Both the position numbers and the translations under genes were made by a program. A DNA stretch of 64,000 bases from Hymenobacter negativus (GTDB lineage: Bacteria > Bacteroidota > Bacteroidia > Cytophagales > Hymenobacteraceae): assembly GCF_017571495.1 (NCBI RefSeq), contig NZ_JAGETZ010000005.1, positions 62,001-126,000 of the forward strand, in the 5' to 3' direction. Positions 7,875-16,388 of the stretch are shown here, piece after piece. Under the pieces are notes generated by a model. It searched no databases. It saw only the letters and a program-made list of their open reading frames with translations, and was not told where the DNA came from. Each line of letters begins with the position of its first letter. The first letter of the stretch is position 1.

Positions 7875-8525
7875 TTACCCCGGCGTGTAGCTGAAATCAG
7901 CGTTGGTGGTACCGGTGGCCTGGCTGCGGGCTTCCTTGTAGAGGGTGTCGATGGCCAGGCCGGCGGCCAGCAGCAGGGCGGCCGTGGCAGGCTGGGCAGC
8001 GCCCCGGTCGGTAAGGGAAATCAGGTAGTTATCGGCAGTGGTGAACAGCTCCCGGCCAATGCCTGCCCATTTTTTGGTAACCAACCCCAGGGCCTGCCCA
8101 CCGCCATCAAGGAAGCGGAAATCCCAGCCAATCCAGTTGCCTTTAATATCGGCCACCCGGGCGCCCTGGGCGTTGTAGACGTGGAAGCCCCCGCCCAGAG
8201 TTAGAATCTTGCTCTCGAAATAACCGAGCAGCTCATTTTGGCCGTCATACACCCGGATTTTGGAGCGGAGGAAGCGCCAACCCCGTTCCAGGCGCAGCAC
8301 GGGCGCATCGTCGGCAAGGTTGCGCACGACTACGCTGGTGGGCATCCGGTGCTTCTGAAGCAGCAGGCGCGTCCAGTTAATCCAGGCGGGGTTTTCTTCC
8401 GTGGCGTAGCCAATGTGCTCTCGGGTTTCGGCATTAAGAATGTCGAAGGTGTCCTTCAGCTTCAAAAATCCGAGATGCTCCCGGATGAAGTAGGTGCGGT
8501 GGCTTAGCATTGGATTCGGTTCCAT
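7875..8525 (-). CDS. LURP-one-related/phospholipid-scramblase-like protein
   Basis: Conserved sequence begins at MEPNPMLSHRTYFIREH (ATG at 8525; an inner ATG at 8510 is equally possible). The frame runs up to 8654 without plausible coding character. The 216-residue product has the LURP-one-related (LOR) / scramblase-related tubby-like pattern of paired strands: FLKLKDTFDILNAETREHIG, LRLERGWRFLRSKIRVYD, LLGYFESK, GGGFHVYNAQGARVADIKGNW, LGLVTKKWAG and a late helix ALLLAAGLAIDTLY. Biochemical role unknown in bacteria. Same strand as the SUFU and Hcp genes, but a repeat element separates them. Confidence 0.7.
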   Translation of the reverse strand: MEPNPMLSHRTYFIREHLGFLKLKDTFDILNAETREHIGYATEENPAWINWTRLLLQKHRMPTSVVVRNLADDAPVLRLERGWRFLRSKIRVYDGQNELLGYFESKILTLGGGFHVYNAQGARVADIKGNWIGWDFRFLDGGGQALGLVTKKWAGIGRELFTTADNYLISLTDRGAAQPATAALLLAAGLAIDTLYKEARSQATGTTNADFSYTPG

Positions 8526-8704
8526 ACAAGTCGGCCGGAATGGTGAAGCCCTGTTTACGTAAGCCCGGCCATGACGGGCATGTTGAGCTATCTGCGGTAG
8601 GTCCGTCTTCACGGTAGCCAGCAGCGGAAACGGCAGATATTTCAGCCAATTCAACTGCTGGCAGTATGACGGTGTAATGGCAGTTTTTGCCGTTATTGTG
8701 GTCT

Positions 8705-9376
8705 ATGAGCACAAAACTAGTTGCAACCGTTTTGCTGATGGCGTTGGCTTCGTGGGCGCGGGCACAGCCCGGAATTAAGGCAGGAGTGGGGTACGCCACT
8801 TTGTCCACGTTTAACTGGAGCGGGGCCTACCGCGAGGCCAGCGCCACGGGACGGTTTGGCTTCCACGTAGGCGCGTTTTATGAGCGGCCCCTGGCGGGCC
8901 GCTGGACTTTAGTGCCCGAAGTGAGCTACAGCTACCAGCAGCTGGACCTTCAGGTGGAGGACAATAGCGTGCAGGATGCTGGCTATTTTGGCCGCTACCG
9001 CCTACAACTGGGGTATCTGAATGTGCCCGTGTTGGCGCGGGCTACTTTTGGCCGTTGGTATCTGGAACTGGGACCTCACCTGGGAATTCTCATAAATGCT
9101 CACGAAAAAGGAACCGAGACGGTGGGCGGCTTCATGGGCAGCACCACTGCCGCCGTAGACCGCGCTGCGGCCGACCGTTACCTGCGGGCCGACCTTGGCC
9201 TGGGGGCAGGAGGTGGGGTAAAGCTCCCGGCGGGTTTTGCCCTGAGCCTGCGGGCCACCACCGGCCTGTTATCCCTCACCGAAGAATCATCGGCCTCAAA
9301 TAATTATAGCGGCAGTCTGCGCAATCAAGTACTTCAACTGGGGGTGGCGTATCAATTCAAGCAGGAAGCACATTAA
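8705..9376 (+). CDS. Outer-membrane beta-barrel protein (PorT-like family)
   Basis: 223 residues starting MSTKLVATVLLMALASWARAQ, a signal peptide with a cleavage site after ARA. The mature part alternates short aromatic-rich strands (GFHVGAFYERPL, WTLVPEVSYSYQQL, YRLQLGYLNVPVLARATFG, WYLELGPHLGIL, LSLRATTGLLSL, VLQLGVAYQF) typical of the Bacteroidota eight-strand PorT-type barrel domain. The LNVPVLARATFG segment (LxIPLLxKYxF in relatives) is characteristic. Located in the outer membrane; substrate or partner unknown. It converges with the response regulator gene at 9392. Confidence 0.85.
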   Translation: MSTKLVATVLLMALASWARAQPGIKAGVGYATLSTFNWSGAYREASATGRFGFHVGAFYERPLAGRWTLVPEVSYSYQQLDLQVEDNSVQDAGYFGRYRLQLGYLNVPVLARATFGRWYLELGPHLGILINAHEKGTETVGGFMGSTTAAVDRAAADRYLRADLGLGAGGGVKLPAGFALSLRATTGLLSLTEESSASNNYSGSLRNQVLQLGVAYQFKQEAH

Positions 9377-9391
9377 AAATGCTGACTGGGC

Positions 9392-10078
9392 TTATTTCCT
9401 GAACCACGCCAGCAGCTCCGGTTTGTAGGAGTTGCCAATGGGAATCAGGCTGCCATCGGCCAGCACTACCTGCTCAGGCTGGAGGAGTTGAATGTGGGCC
9501 GCCGCCACAATAAACGAGCGGTGCACCCGCACGAAGGCCGGGCCCAGCGTGTCGGTCATGGCCTGCATGGTGGCGTGGTGCAGATGGGTTTTGGCCGCAG
9601 TCACCACTTTCACATAGTCCTTACAGCCCTCCACGTAGCGAATGTCGCGGTGCGGCACGCGGAGCAGGCCGCGGGCGTCACGTACCACCAGATGCGGGTC
9701 GTCGGCGGGAGTCGGAAGCGGGGCAGGCTGCAGGCGGTCGGTAGCTTTGCGGAACCGCTCGTAGCTGAAAGGCTTGAGCAGGTAGTCGAGCACATCCAGT
9801 TCGTAGCCCTCGTAGGCATACTCGCGGTAAGCAGTGGTGATGATGGTTTTGGGCGGATGTTGGAGCGTGCGCAGGAACGCCAGGCCATTCATGAGGGGCA
9901 TCTCGATATCGAGAAAGAGCAAGTCGACGGGCTGGCTGCTGAGATGCTCGTGGGCTTCCATGGCGTTGCGGCAGGTGCCGGCCAGCGCGAGCCCGGGCGT
10001 CTGGTTGATAAACTGGGTGAGCACTTGGTGGGCCAGTGGCTCGTCGTCGACAACCAGGCAGCGAATAGGAGAGAGCAT
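9392..10078 (-). CDS. LytTR-family response regulator
   Basis: 228 residues. The receiver domain (about 1-120) has the acidic pair D11-D12, phospho-acceptor D57 in LFLDIEMP, the TTAYREYAYEGYELDVLDYLLKPF switch region and conserved K102. The LytTR DNA-binding domain (about 130-228) has VPHRDIRYVEGCKDYVKV and RVHRSFIV. Partner of the kinase gene 79 bp upstream on the same strand. LytTR regulators bind direct-repeat sites, but the target is not visible here. Confidence 0.93.
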   Translation of the reverse strand: MLSPIRCLVVDDEPLAHQVLTQFINQTPGLALAGTCRNAMEAHEHLSSQPVDLLFLDIEMPLMNGLAFLRTLQHPPKTIITTAYREYAYEGYELDVLDYLLKPFSYERFRKATDRLQPAPLPTPADDPHLVVRDARGLLRVPHRDIRYVEGCKDYVKVVTAAKTHLHHATMQAMTDTLGPAFVRVHRSFIVAAAHIQLLQPEQVVLADGSLIPIGNSYKPELLAWFRK

Positions 10079-10157
10079 AAGAAAAGCAGTGGAAAATGGA
10101 GCGAAAGAACGTCAGGCGGGCGCAGAACGTCATAATGGGCTGTGCCCATATCACGTT

Positions 10158-11258
10158 TTACACCTGCAGCGTCAGCTCGGCCCGGTACCGCCCGTTTTGC
10201 TCCGACAGCACTAGCTCGTGGGCGTTCGGGTAATACAGGTTGAGCCGTTGGCGGATGTTTACCAGCCCAATGCCGCCGCTGCGGCGCGGCGTGGCGGCCG
10301 GCGCTTCGGGAAGCAGGTCGTTTTCGATGGTGAAATGCAGCTGGCCGGGCGTGGTGTGGAGCGTGGCCGTCACGCTGGCATCGTCGGAATAATGGTGGCG
10401 GCCGTGCTTGAAGCTGTTTTCCACCAGCGGCAGCAGCAGCAAGGGGGGAACTTGCAGCGCCGCGCCGGCCGCGCCAGTCGCTGAAAATGTGATGCGGGCC
10501 CCCGCGTACTTGCGCTGTTCCATCTCGAAGTAGTTTTCCAGAAAGGTGACTTCTTCGGGCAGGGCAATGTACTCGCGGCCGCTGTCGTAGAGCACGTAGC
10601 GCATCAACTCCGACAGCAACAGGATGAAGCGCGGCGTTTCGGGTGAGCCGGCTAGACTAAGGCCGTAGATGCTGTTGAGGGTGTTGAACAGGAAGTGGGG
10701 CTGCAGCTGGCTCTTGAGCTGCTCCAGCTGCAGGGCCAGGTGGTCGCGCTCCAGGAGCCGGCGGCGCTGCTCGTTGGCAAAGGCGAATTGGGCAAACGCC
10801 ACGCAGCCAAACACCAGCGCATCGGTAAACAGCAGCTGAATGTGGGGCTGGGCCACTTGCAGCACCTGGTGCCAGCCGATGAGGAAGTGCTGATAGAAGC
10901 CGGCTAGCACCGGCGGGGACGCCAGCGGGGCAAACAGCGCTGCCGCCAGCCAGGTATTCAGCTTAATGCCCCACCACAGGTACAGCACCGAGGCCACCAG
11001 CAGCAGCACGTAGCGCCGCCGGTGTAGCAGGCGCGGCACCAGCAGGCGGTAGTAGGGCAGCACATACAGAGTGGCCAGCAGGGCAAACAGCATCAGCTGC
11101 GGGTAAGGGAAGTTGAAGCGGCCGTCGGGCCGGTATTGCTCGGCGGCTACGCTCATGTAGGTGCTGTACTTGTAAAGGCCCACGTAGAGGCCCCAGGCAA
11201 GGATTTCGAAGATGAGAGGAAAGCGGCTGGGCCGGTCGGCAGGGGGAGCGGGTTGCAT
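10158..11258 (-). CDS. LytS/YehU-type sensor histidine kinase
   Basis: 366 residues from the ATG at 11258 (MQPAPPADRPSRF); the frame extends upstream without coding character. The N-terminal half has four hydrophobic helices (IFEILAWGLYVGLY, LMLFALLATLYVLPYY, YVLLLVASVLYLWWGI, LLFTDALVFGCVAFAQFAF). A short helix then leads to the His_kinase motif LKSQLQPHFLFNTLNSIYGL and the ATPase N-box LLLPLVENSFKHG, with G-box GGIGLVNIRQRL. It phosphorylates the regulator encoded just downstream. The stimulus is unknown, as there is no extracytoplasmic sensor domain. Confidence 0.93.
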   Translation of the reverse strand: MQPAPPADRPSRFPLIFEILAWGLYVGLYKYSTYMSVAAEQYRPDGRFNFPYPQLMLFALLATLYVLPYYRLLVPRLLHRRRYVLLLVASVLYLWWGIKLNTWLAAALFAPLASPPVLAGFYQHFLIGWHQVLQVAQPHIQLLFTDALVFGCVAFAQFAFANEQRRRLLERDHLALQLEQLKSQLQPHFLFNTLNSIYGLSLAGSPETPRFILLLSELMRYVLYDSGREYIALPEEVTFLENYFEMEQRKYAGARITFSATGAAGAALQVPPLLLLPLVENSFKHGRHHYSDDASVTATLHTTPGQLHFTIENDLLPEAPAATPRRSGGIGLVNIRQRLNLYYPNAHELVLSEQNGRYRAELTLQV

Positions 11259-11483
11259 GGGGCGAAGGTGGCAGGTTTTGGGCAGGAAGCCGGAGCTAGG
11301 CACACTCTTTTCGACCAATACAGGGATTTTTTCGACCAAAAAACTGAGCCAGCAGTTTCGTCGGAAAGTGGCCTGGGATGGTCGAAAAACGCATGAATGG
11401 GGGGATTTGCCGCCGTTGCTTTGTCCCATTCCCAGCCGGCTGACGGTCGGGATTGCTCTTCAACCCCCCATCCCCCAATACCC

Positions 11484-12830
11484 ATGAAAATCTCCTTCCG
11501 CGCCCTCTTCGCCAGTGCCCTGCTCGCCACGGCCAGCCTCACGGCCCAGGCCCAAGCCACCACGCCAGCTGCTGCCCCCGTGGCCACTCCCGATACGGCC
11601 CGTGTGGTGCTCAACCCCGCGCTGCTCACGCCCATCAGCCTGCAAAGCTTTGAGGCCTTCCGCACCGCCGTGCAGCCGCTCATCAGGCAAATGGCCGGCA
11701 AAAAAGTAGTGGCCCTGGGCGAAGGCACCCACGGCACGGCCGAGTTCTACCGGGTACGTTTCTGGCTCACGCGCATCCTGGTGGAAGACCACGGCTACAC
11801 GCAGGTCGCCCTCGAAAACGACTACACCGATACCTACCTGCTGGATGAGGCCCTGCGCCACCCCGCCGCCAACGTGAGCCAGCTCATGCAGCGCCACCTC
11901 TACGGCATCTGGCAAAACCAGGAAACCAAGGAGCTGCTCACCTGGCTGCAAGCCCACAACCGCACCCACCGCCGCCAGCCACTGGCCCTGCGCGGCATCG
12001 ACGGGGCCTATGCGCTGCCCGAGGCACAACAGTTGGCCACCCTGGCCGCTCGCTACCCCAAGGCCGGCCTGCAGCCCCTGGCTGCCCAGCTGCTGCAAGC
12101 CGCCGGCACCCAGGATTCGGTGCTGGCCTACATCAACACCAAGTTCAAAGGCTACAAGTTCTCGCGCAAGCGCTGGCTCAGCACGGGCTTGGACGGCTAC
12201 TACGCGGCCGAAAAAATCCTGGCGGCCTTGCCCACCGCGCGCCTGCCCCGCAGCCAGCGTGCCCTGGCCGAAGGCTACGCCACCGATGCCATGCTGGCCC
12301 TCGACGTATTCTACAAGTTTGCGGTAACCAAGAAGGATGCCTCCCGCGACAGCACCATGGCCGAAATGACGCGCTTTCTGGTACGCGAGCCTGGGGCCAA
12401 GGTCATCATCTGGGCGCACAATGCCCACGTTTCGCGCAAAAGCGCCGACCCCACCGACAACAACGGGGGTGGCACCGGCAGCTTCATCGAGCGCCTGCTG
12501 CCCGGCCAGTATTTTGCCCTGGGTACCACCACGGCCACCGGCACCTACGCCGCCACCACCGACGGCCGCATCACCCGCACCAGCGTCTTCACTTCCTATC
12601 CCCTCGACAAGCCCCTGGCCGGTTCCTGGGAAGCCAGCCTGGCCGGTGCCAGCGCCCCCAACTTCTTTCTGCTCACCAACCAGCTGGGCACCCAGAACCT
12701 CAAGCGCCCCCATCGCCTGGTTGGCTACATGCCCGACAGCGGCAAGGATTCCTACTACGATTACAAGCTGTCCGAAGCCTACGATGCCGTGCTTTTCCTG
12801 CGCCAGACCACGGCTGCCACGCCCCTGTAA
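11484..12830 (+). CDS. Erythromycin esterase family protein, secreted
   Basis: 448 residues from the ATG at 11484 with an N-terminal signal peptide (MKISFRALFASALLATASLTAQAQ). Erythromycin-esterase/succinoglycan-biosynthesis superfamily motifs: VVALGEGTHGTAEFYRVRF with the catalytic Glu-His region, QVALENDYTDTYLLD, LRGIDGAYALPEA, and late VIIWAHNAHVSRKS. Members open macrolide lactones or hydrolyse unknown esters. Most environmental homologues are not proven resistance enzymes, so the substrate is uncertain. Divergently transcribed from the LytS-like kinase, 225 bp apart. Confidence 0.88.
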   Translation: MKISFRALFASALLATASLTAQAQATTPAAAPVATPDTARVVLNPALLTPISLQSFEAFRTAVQPLIRQMAGKKVVALGEGTHGTAEFYRVRFWLTRILVEDHGYTQVALENDYTDTYLLDEALRHPAANVSQLMQRHLYGIWQNQETKELLTWLQAHNRTHRRQPLALRGIDGAYALPEAQQLATLAARYPKAGLQPLAAQLLQAAGTQDSVLAYINTKFKGYKFSRKRWLSTGLDGYYAAEKILAALPTARLPRSQRALAEGYATDAMLALDVFYKFAVTKKDASRDSTMAEMTRFLVREPGAKVIIWAHNAHVSRKSADPTDNNGGGTGSFIERLLPGQYFALGTTTATGTYAATTDGRITRTSVFTSYPLDKPLAGSWEASLAGASAPNFFLLTNQLGTQNLKRPHRLVGYMPDSGKDSYYDYKLSEAYDAVLFLRQTTAATPL

Positions 12831-12875
12831 ACCGCCGCTCGTTTCGATGGGTAAAGCGGCCAGTTGAAACGCCTC

Positions 12876-13064
12876 ATGCTCCTTTTTGATGAGCAGGGCC
12901 AGCATCCTGACTGCAACAGCTACTTGCTGGAATCCACGCTCTTTGCTTTGACAGCACCAGGGGGGCAGCCTGAAAATACAGTAAGAGAATAGGTGGGCGA
13001 GCCCTGGTGCGGCACCAAATGGCGGTGGAACCCGAAGCATATTGATGGACGCGGCAGAAATTGA
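12876..13064 (+). pseudogene. Nonsense-broken partial copy of the 2717-3124 gene
   Basis: Translating from ATG 12876 gives a match to the C-terminal half of the 2717 gene: GQHPDCNSYLLESTLFALT, GGQPENT, GEPWCGTKWRWNPKHIDGRGRN, ending in TGA at 13062-13064. The frame is cut by TAG at 12990-12992 exactly where the intact copy has TGG (EEW-AGEPWC). The N-terminal half is absent. A shared 3' stretch (CCGAAGCATATTGATGGACG) is identical in both. Confidence 0.8.
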
Positions 13065-13067
13065 AAA

Positions 13068-13094
13068 AGGCGGAAGCTACGGGAGCTTCCGCCT
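13068..13094. terminator. Terminator-like hairpin
   Basis: Perfect 11-bp stem AGGCGGAAGCT (13068-13078) with AGCTTCCGCCT (13084-13094) and a 5-nt loop, lying between the convergent pseudogene and the minus-strand gene at 13119. There is an A-run on the left, and the right side is T-rich but interrupted. Confidence 0.6.
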
Positions 13095-13118
13095 CTTCTG
13101 TCTTTATAGCCCAGTAAG

Positions 13119-13994
13119 TTACATCCTGACTTTCAAAGGGATTTCCTTGCTCGCGTATGCTTGCAGGGCAGTGAGCTCTTGCGCAATTGTGGCGAGCCAG
13201 CCTGGCTGCTTGCTGCGGTCTGCGTACACCTCGCTGTCGTATTTGTCGTGCATGGCCTGCGCCTCGATGCTGATTTGATGGTAAATGGCTTCCTGCTTCT
13301 GCTGCAGCTCTTTGGTGTCGGCCACTTGTTCCTGAATGGCTTTGGTGAGGCGGCGGGCGAAGAGTTCGGTGATGTCGAAGTGGCCTTGCTCGTGGGCCAG
13401 GGTACGCTCGGGGTCCTGCGTGCCCTTGAAATAGGAGTTCTGGCAGTCGAACACCGTTTCGACAATGAACTGTACCTTGCTCTGGAACAACTTCCCGTCG
13501 TAGTGGTAGCGCATGTAGCTGCTAGTAGCGGCTTCAAAGGGCCGGCTGTCGGTGCTGGCCTTAAAATCGGCCCGCGTGAGCCGGCGTGCAGGGTTCCACA
13601 CTATCTCCTTCTCGTAGAGTGCCAAGTCGGCCACGCGCAACGCTTTGGCCTTGATGCGGTGGCAGGTGCTCCAGTTGTCGGGCAGGCGATGCTCGTAAAT
13701 CTTGAGTACGTTGGCGCCGAGCTTTTGCGCCTCTTTGGTAGCCCGTCCAATCACCGTTTCGTAATCGCAGTTGAGCGATAGCCCGGTGTCCTTGATTTCA
13801 ATGTCGCCCACCTCTTCCGAGGGGCCAGTGAATGTGTCGGTTTCTTTAATCACCAAAAAGCCCGGCGCTGCCGTGATGGCGTGGGTGCTTTGGGTAGCTT
13901 GCGTGATAACGCGAGGCGAACAAGCCGGCAGCGCTAAGCCCAGGGCAAAGGCTGTAAAAATGCGTTTCGAATAGAAGATAGGGGCAAAGCGCAT
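13119..13994 (-). CDS. DUF922-type lipoprotein with metalloprotease-like HExxH motif
   Basis: 291 residues from the ATG at 13994 (MRFAPIFYSKRIFTAF); the signal peptide ends in a lipobox LALPAC, giving an outer- or periplasmic-membrane lipoprotein. The C-terminal half fits DUF922: WNPARRLTRADFKA, VQFIVETVFDCQNSYF, then TLAHEQGHFDITELFARRL, whose HEQGH is a zinc-metallopeptidase-type HExxH. A Gln-rich helical tail follows. The family is proposed to be secreted zinc proteases, without firm biochemistry known to me. The N-terminal half carries two Cys (LNCDYET, WSTCHR). Confidence 0.75.
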   Translation of the reverse strand: MRFAPIFYSKRIFTAFALGLALPACSPRVITQATQSTHAITAAPGFLVIKETDTFTGPSEEVGDIEIKDTGLSLNCDYETVIGRATKEAQKLGANVLKIYEHRLPDNWSTCHRIKAKALRVADLALYEKEIVWNPARRLTRADFKASTDSRPFEAATSSYMRYHYDGKLFQSKVQFIVETVFDCQNSYFKGTQDPERTLAHEQGHFDITELFARRLTKAIQEQVADTKELQQKQEAIYHQISIEAQAMHDKYDSEVYADRSKQPGWLATIAQELTALQAYASKEIPLKVRM

Positions 13995-14087
13995 GGTGGA
14001 TGGTAGTTGCTTACTTGGCCTGTAAATAACGCACCGTTTACGGCCTGTTCTGATGGTACAAGTCCAAGTAGTACCGGAAAGCTTCTC

Positions 14088-14329
14088 CGACCAAGCCCTA
14101 CCCAAGCACCGCCAGAGGCTTCCGAAGGCTCGCCAACCGCTTCACAAGCACCGCCAATCGTTTCGCAAGCATCGCCAACCGCTTCCCAACCCTCGCCAAG
14201 CATTTCGCAACCACAAACCTTGCGGCTTAAGGCCCGCCAATCGTTTCGCAAGTGCCGCCAAGCGTTTCGCAACTACAAACCTTCGTACCGAAGCACAAAC
14301 CTTCTGTCGCAACCACAAACCTTCTGGCG
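14088..14329. repeat. Minisatellite of interleaved 21-bp and 20-bp units
   Basis: Units of 21 bp (consensus CGCCAANCGTTTCGCAAGCAC) begin at 14110, 14131, 14152, 14173, 14194, 14235 and 14256. Units of 20 bp (AAACCTTCTGTCGCAACCAC type) begin at 14215, 14277 and 14297, with a partial one at 14317. The stretch 14088-14109 looks like a degenerate first unit. No spacers, so not CRISPR. It separates the DUF922 gene from the amidohydrolase remnant. The minus strand is open through the 21-bp units as a Gly/Glu/Ala heptad frame. Confidence 0.8.
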
Positions 14330-14383
14330 TTTCACCTATTTGGGAACAACTACCTTTCCCATACTGCAAAGCGTCCTCGCCGC

Positions 14384-14626
14384 TGCGCTGGCACGCTCGA
14401 CGTGGGCAAGCAGGCCGATGCGGTGATTATCGACGGCAACCCGCCCAAGCAGCTGCGCGACCTGCGCCGCGTGCCGCTGGTGGTGAAAGATGGGCAGCCC
14501 TACGAGCCGGCCCAGATGCGCAAGCTGGCGGATTACCAGCAATGGGATTTTAGCAGCGTAGCAGGCTCAGGCCAAGAGCCAAAAACGCCAACCGCTCCAG
14601 TAGCTGCTGTAGTGCGCGCCGAATGA
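14384..14626 (+). pseudogene. C-terminal remnant of an amidohydrolase
   Basis: GTLDVGKQADAVIIDGNP, DLRRVPLVVKDGQPYEPAQ is the closing beta-sandwich of imidazolonepropionase-like amidohydrolases, where G-x-L-x-x-GK-x-AD-x-V-x-x-D-G-x-P is diagnostic. Nothing of the metal-binding barrel survives upstream; the minisatellite abuts it instead. The fragment ends with a short Ala/Pro tail at the TGA at 14624-14626, overlapping the 3' end of the minus-strand gene at 14567. Confidence 0.75.
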
Positions 14627-15130
14627 CTTAAACTCGCGCACTGCCGGCAGACCGTGCTGGGTGGCGTAGGTGGCGTATTCCTGCGCGTCGCCAAAATGGC
14701 GCTGCTGCTTGGTCACGAGGTTGTAAGTAAAAAACGTTTTGTCGTTGGCCTGTCCGCACAGCACGTCATCAGCTACTTGAAATGAGTCGATGAATGGCTG
14801 GTCGCTGGAAAGTTCGAGCGGCACATCCGTTTCAAAATAGGCTTCCATTCCATTGATTTCCTGCATTGCCTCGCCATTGCCCAACGGAATCCGAGCGTAA
14901 TCACCAAGGCCGTGGTTGCCCCAGTAAGTGAAGGAAAATACGAACAATACCACCGCAACGCAAAGCCTGCTATACCACCTAAACCGCTTTGAGTTAGCAT
15001 TGGCCCAAGCACGCGTGCCAGGCTTAAGCTGCCCGTAAAGGATGAATACGAACCGAAACGCTTCGGTATAAGCCCAGGCCGGGACCGATATTTTGAGGAG
15101 CGTGAAAATGAAGTGAAAGAGGAATTCCAC
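14567..15130 (-). CDS. Hypothetical membrane protein
   Basis: Family not recognised. The product has two hydrophobic segments (VEFLFHFIFTLLKISVPAWAY and LCVAVVLFVFSFTYWG) and a roughly 110-residue soluble tail rich in aromatic residues (NGMEAYFETDVPLEL, TFFTYNLVTKQQRHFGDAQEYATYATQHG, SFGAHYSSYWSGW). I take GTG at 15130 as start, as the sequence above it up to ATG 15256 looks like out-of-frame flavin-reductase debris. A 5' truncation is also possible. Sits inside a region of gene decay. Confidence 0.5.
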   Translation of the reverse strand: MEFLFHFIFTLLKISVPAWAYTEAFRFVFILYGQLKPGTRAWANANSKRFRWYSRLCVAVVLFVFSFTYWGNHGLGDYARIPLGNGEAMQEINGMEAYFETDVPLELSSDQPFIDSFQVADDVLCGQANDKTFFTYNLVTKQQRHFGDAQEYATYATQHGLPAVREFKSFGAHYSSYWSGWRFWLLA

Positions 15131-15274
15131 GCTACGCGCTGCTAGGGAGACTACGGCTCGGTGTCTGTGCCGAGGGCTGCTAAAGTAACTCAGGAAACCG
15201 GGTAGCCCTTGCTGCTTTTTCCCCAATGCCCGCAACCAGCCGCGCCCGGTCAACATCGGGACTGCGGTAAAGCA

Positions 15275-15547
15275 CTACGCCGGCACGGAGGCGGCCCCGG
15301 TGGTGCGGGCCAGCTGGTTTACCGCCCCCGCCAGGTCCACCGAGGGCAGGTTGAGCACGCACTGGCCGGTGCGCAGCAGGTTTTGCGTGGTTTGGGAAGA
15401 AGCGGCCAGGCCCAGCACCGCCCGCCAGCCCAGCCAAAACACCGACGACATGGGCGCTAAGTTGACGGAGCCGTCTTCGTTGATGGTGCTAATGAGTACG
15501 ACGGGCGTACCGAAATACAGAATGGCGGGTTCACTGGGGTAATGCAT
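15275..15547 (-). pseudogene. Truncated flavin-reductase-like protein (N-terminal fragment)
   Basis: From the ATG at 15547: MHYPSEPAILYFGTPVVLIST, NEDGSVNLAPMSSVFWLGW, LGLAASSQTTQNL, GQCVLNLPS, LARTTGAASVPA and then a stop. This is the FMN-binding split-barrel domain of flavin reductase-like proteins, which normally run to about 200 residues. Here 90 residues remain, and the stop falls directly after the VPA that in relatives leads into a Lys-rich loop. The C-terminal half is not found nearby, so this is most likely a deletion-derived pseudogene. Confidence 0.7.
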
Positions 15548-15714
15548 GGTGGGGCGGGAGTGTGAAACAACGGATTGCTGGCACAAAAGTCCGCGCCGGT
15601 CAAACAGACGGAAACCCGGTTCTTGCGCAGTTGCAGCCGGGTTGCAGCAAGGCCTGCCCATCACAAACCCTCGTTCTCATCCACAAACCTTCCATCAGGT
15701 TACCTGGGCAGCCC

Positions 15715-16233
15715 TTAATGGTCGTAGCTCACTACGCGGGTGAGTTTCCAAGTGCTGCCCTGCTGCTGCCACACCATCACGAACTTAGAATTGCCGCAGT
15801 CGTTACGGCCGTTTTCGACGTGGCAAAACCGTTGCGTGGCAATATGGATGGCTCCGTAGTCTTTCACGGGGTACACTTCCAGACTACCTGGCACCAGCGT
15901 ACGGGTGATATCGGGGCTTTGGGCAAACAGGCGCGCAAATCCGTCCTTGGTTTGGCTAAAATTGGAAAGGCCGCCCTTGTCGTGGTAAAACTCCACGTTA
16001 TCGGCGAAGTAGGACATAAGTTTAGCCACGTCATGGGCATTGAAGGCGGCAAACATTTCCGTGTCTAGTCGGGCCACCGTTTGATATAGCTGCTCCTTGG
16101 TAGGAGGTTTCGAGGATGGGGCGGCGGCCAGCGGCGGGCTGCTGGGCCCGGCCTGGGGCGGCGTATTTTGGCCCCAGGCGGTGGTGCCTGAAAGAGCGGA
16201 AAGCAGTAAAAGGCTAATGAGCGTGCTGCGCAT
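15715..16233 (-). CDS. Secreted SnoaL/DUF4440-like (NTF2-fold) protein
   Basis: 172 residues from the ATG at 16233 with a signal peptide (MRSTLISLLLLSALSGTTAWGQ), a Pro/Ser-rich linker and an NTF2-fold domain: LDTEMFAAFNAHDVAKLMSYF, NVEFYHDKGG, LEVYPVKDYGAIHIATQRF, FVMVWQQQGSTWKLTRVVSYDH. The family includes ketosteroid-isomerase-like and DUF4440 proteins of varied or unknown function. No catalytic assignment can be made. Two cysteines (FCHVENGRNDC) may form a disulfide after export. Confidence 0.8.
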   Translation of the reverse strand: MRSTLISLLLLSALSGTTAWGQNTPPQAGPSSPPLAAAPSSKPPTKEQLYQTVARLDTEMFAAFNAHDVAKLMSYFADNVEFYHDKGGLSNFSQTKDGFARLFAQSPDITRTLVPGSLEVYPVKDYGAIHIATQRFCHVENGRNDCGNSKFVMVWQQQGSTWKLTRVVSYDH

Positions 16234-16388
16234 AAGAAGAGCGGTGATTACCAAGCTAAATATAGCCAGCTTACAAGTATGCGGGAGAACTGACGCAGCA
16301 AGTCCATAGGTCCCATTAGCCTGCTGGAAGTAGAAAAATGGCATTTGCAGTGCCTATCGAAAGGCAGGAGTCACCCGGTTAAAACGCA

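Noticed and set aside
11484..12830. Macrolide resistance determinant
   Set aside because: Family membership alone does not show macrolide hydrolysis; there is no mobile context and the protein is a typical chromosomal secreted homologue.
11460..13040. 526-codon minus-strand frame opposite the erythromycin-esterase gene
   Set aside because: Antisense of a motif-confirmed gene; low-complexity Gly/Gln/Val composition.
13934..14272. Minus-strand frame through the minisatellite as a heptad-repeat protein
   Set aside because: Frame openness follows from 21 being a multiple of three; the frame continues into the lipoprotein gene start and lacks a good start codon context.
14110..14329. CRISPR-like direct repeats
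   Set aside because: Units are adjacent with no spacers and vary in sequence; no cas genes in the window. A minisatellite fits better.
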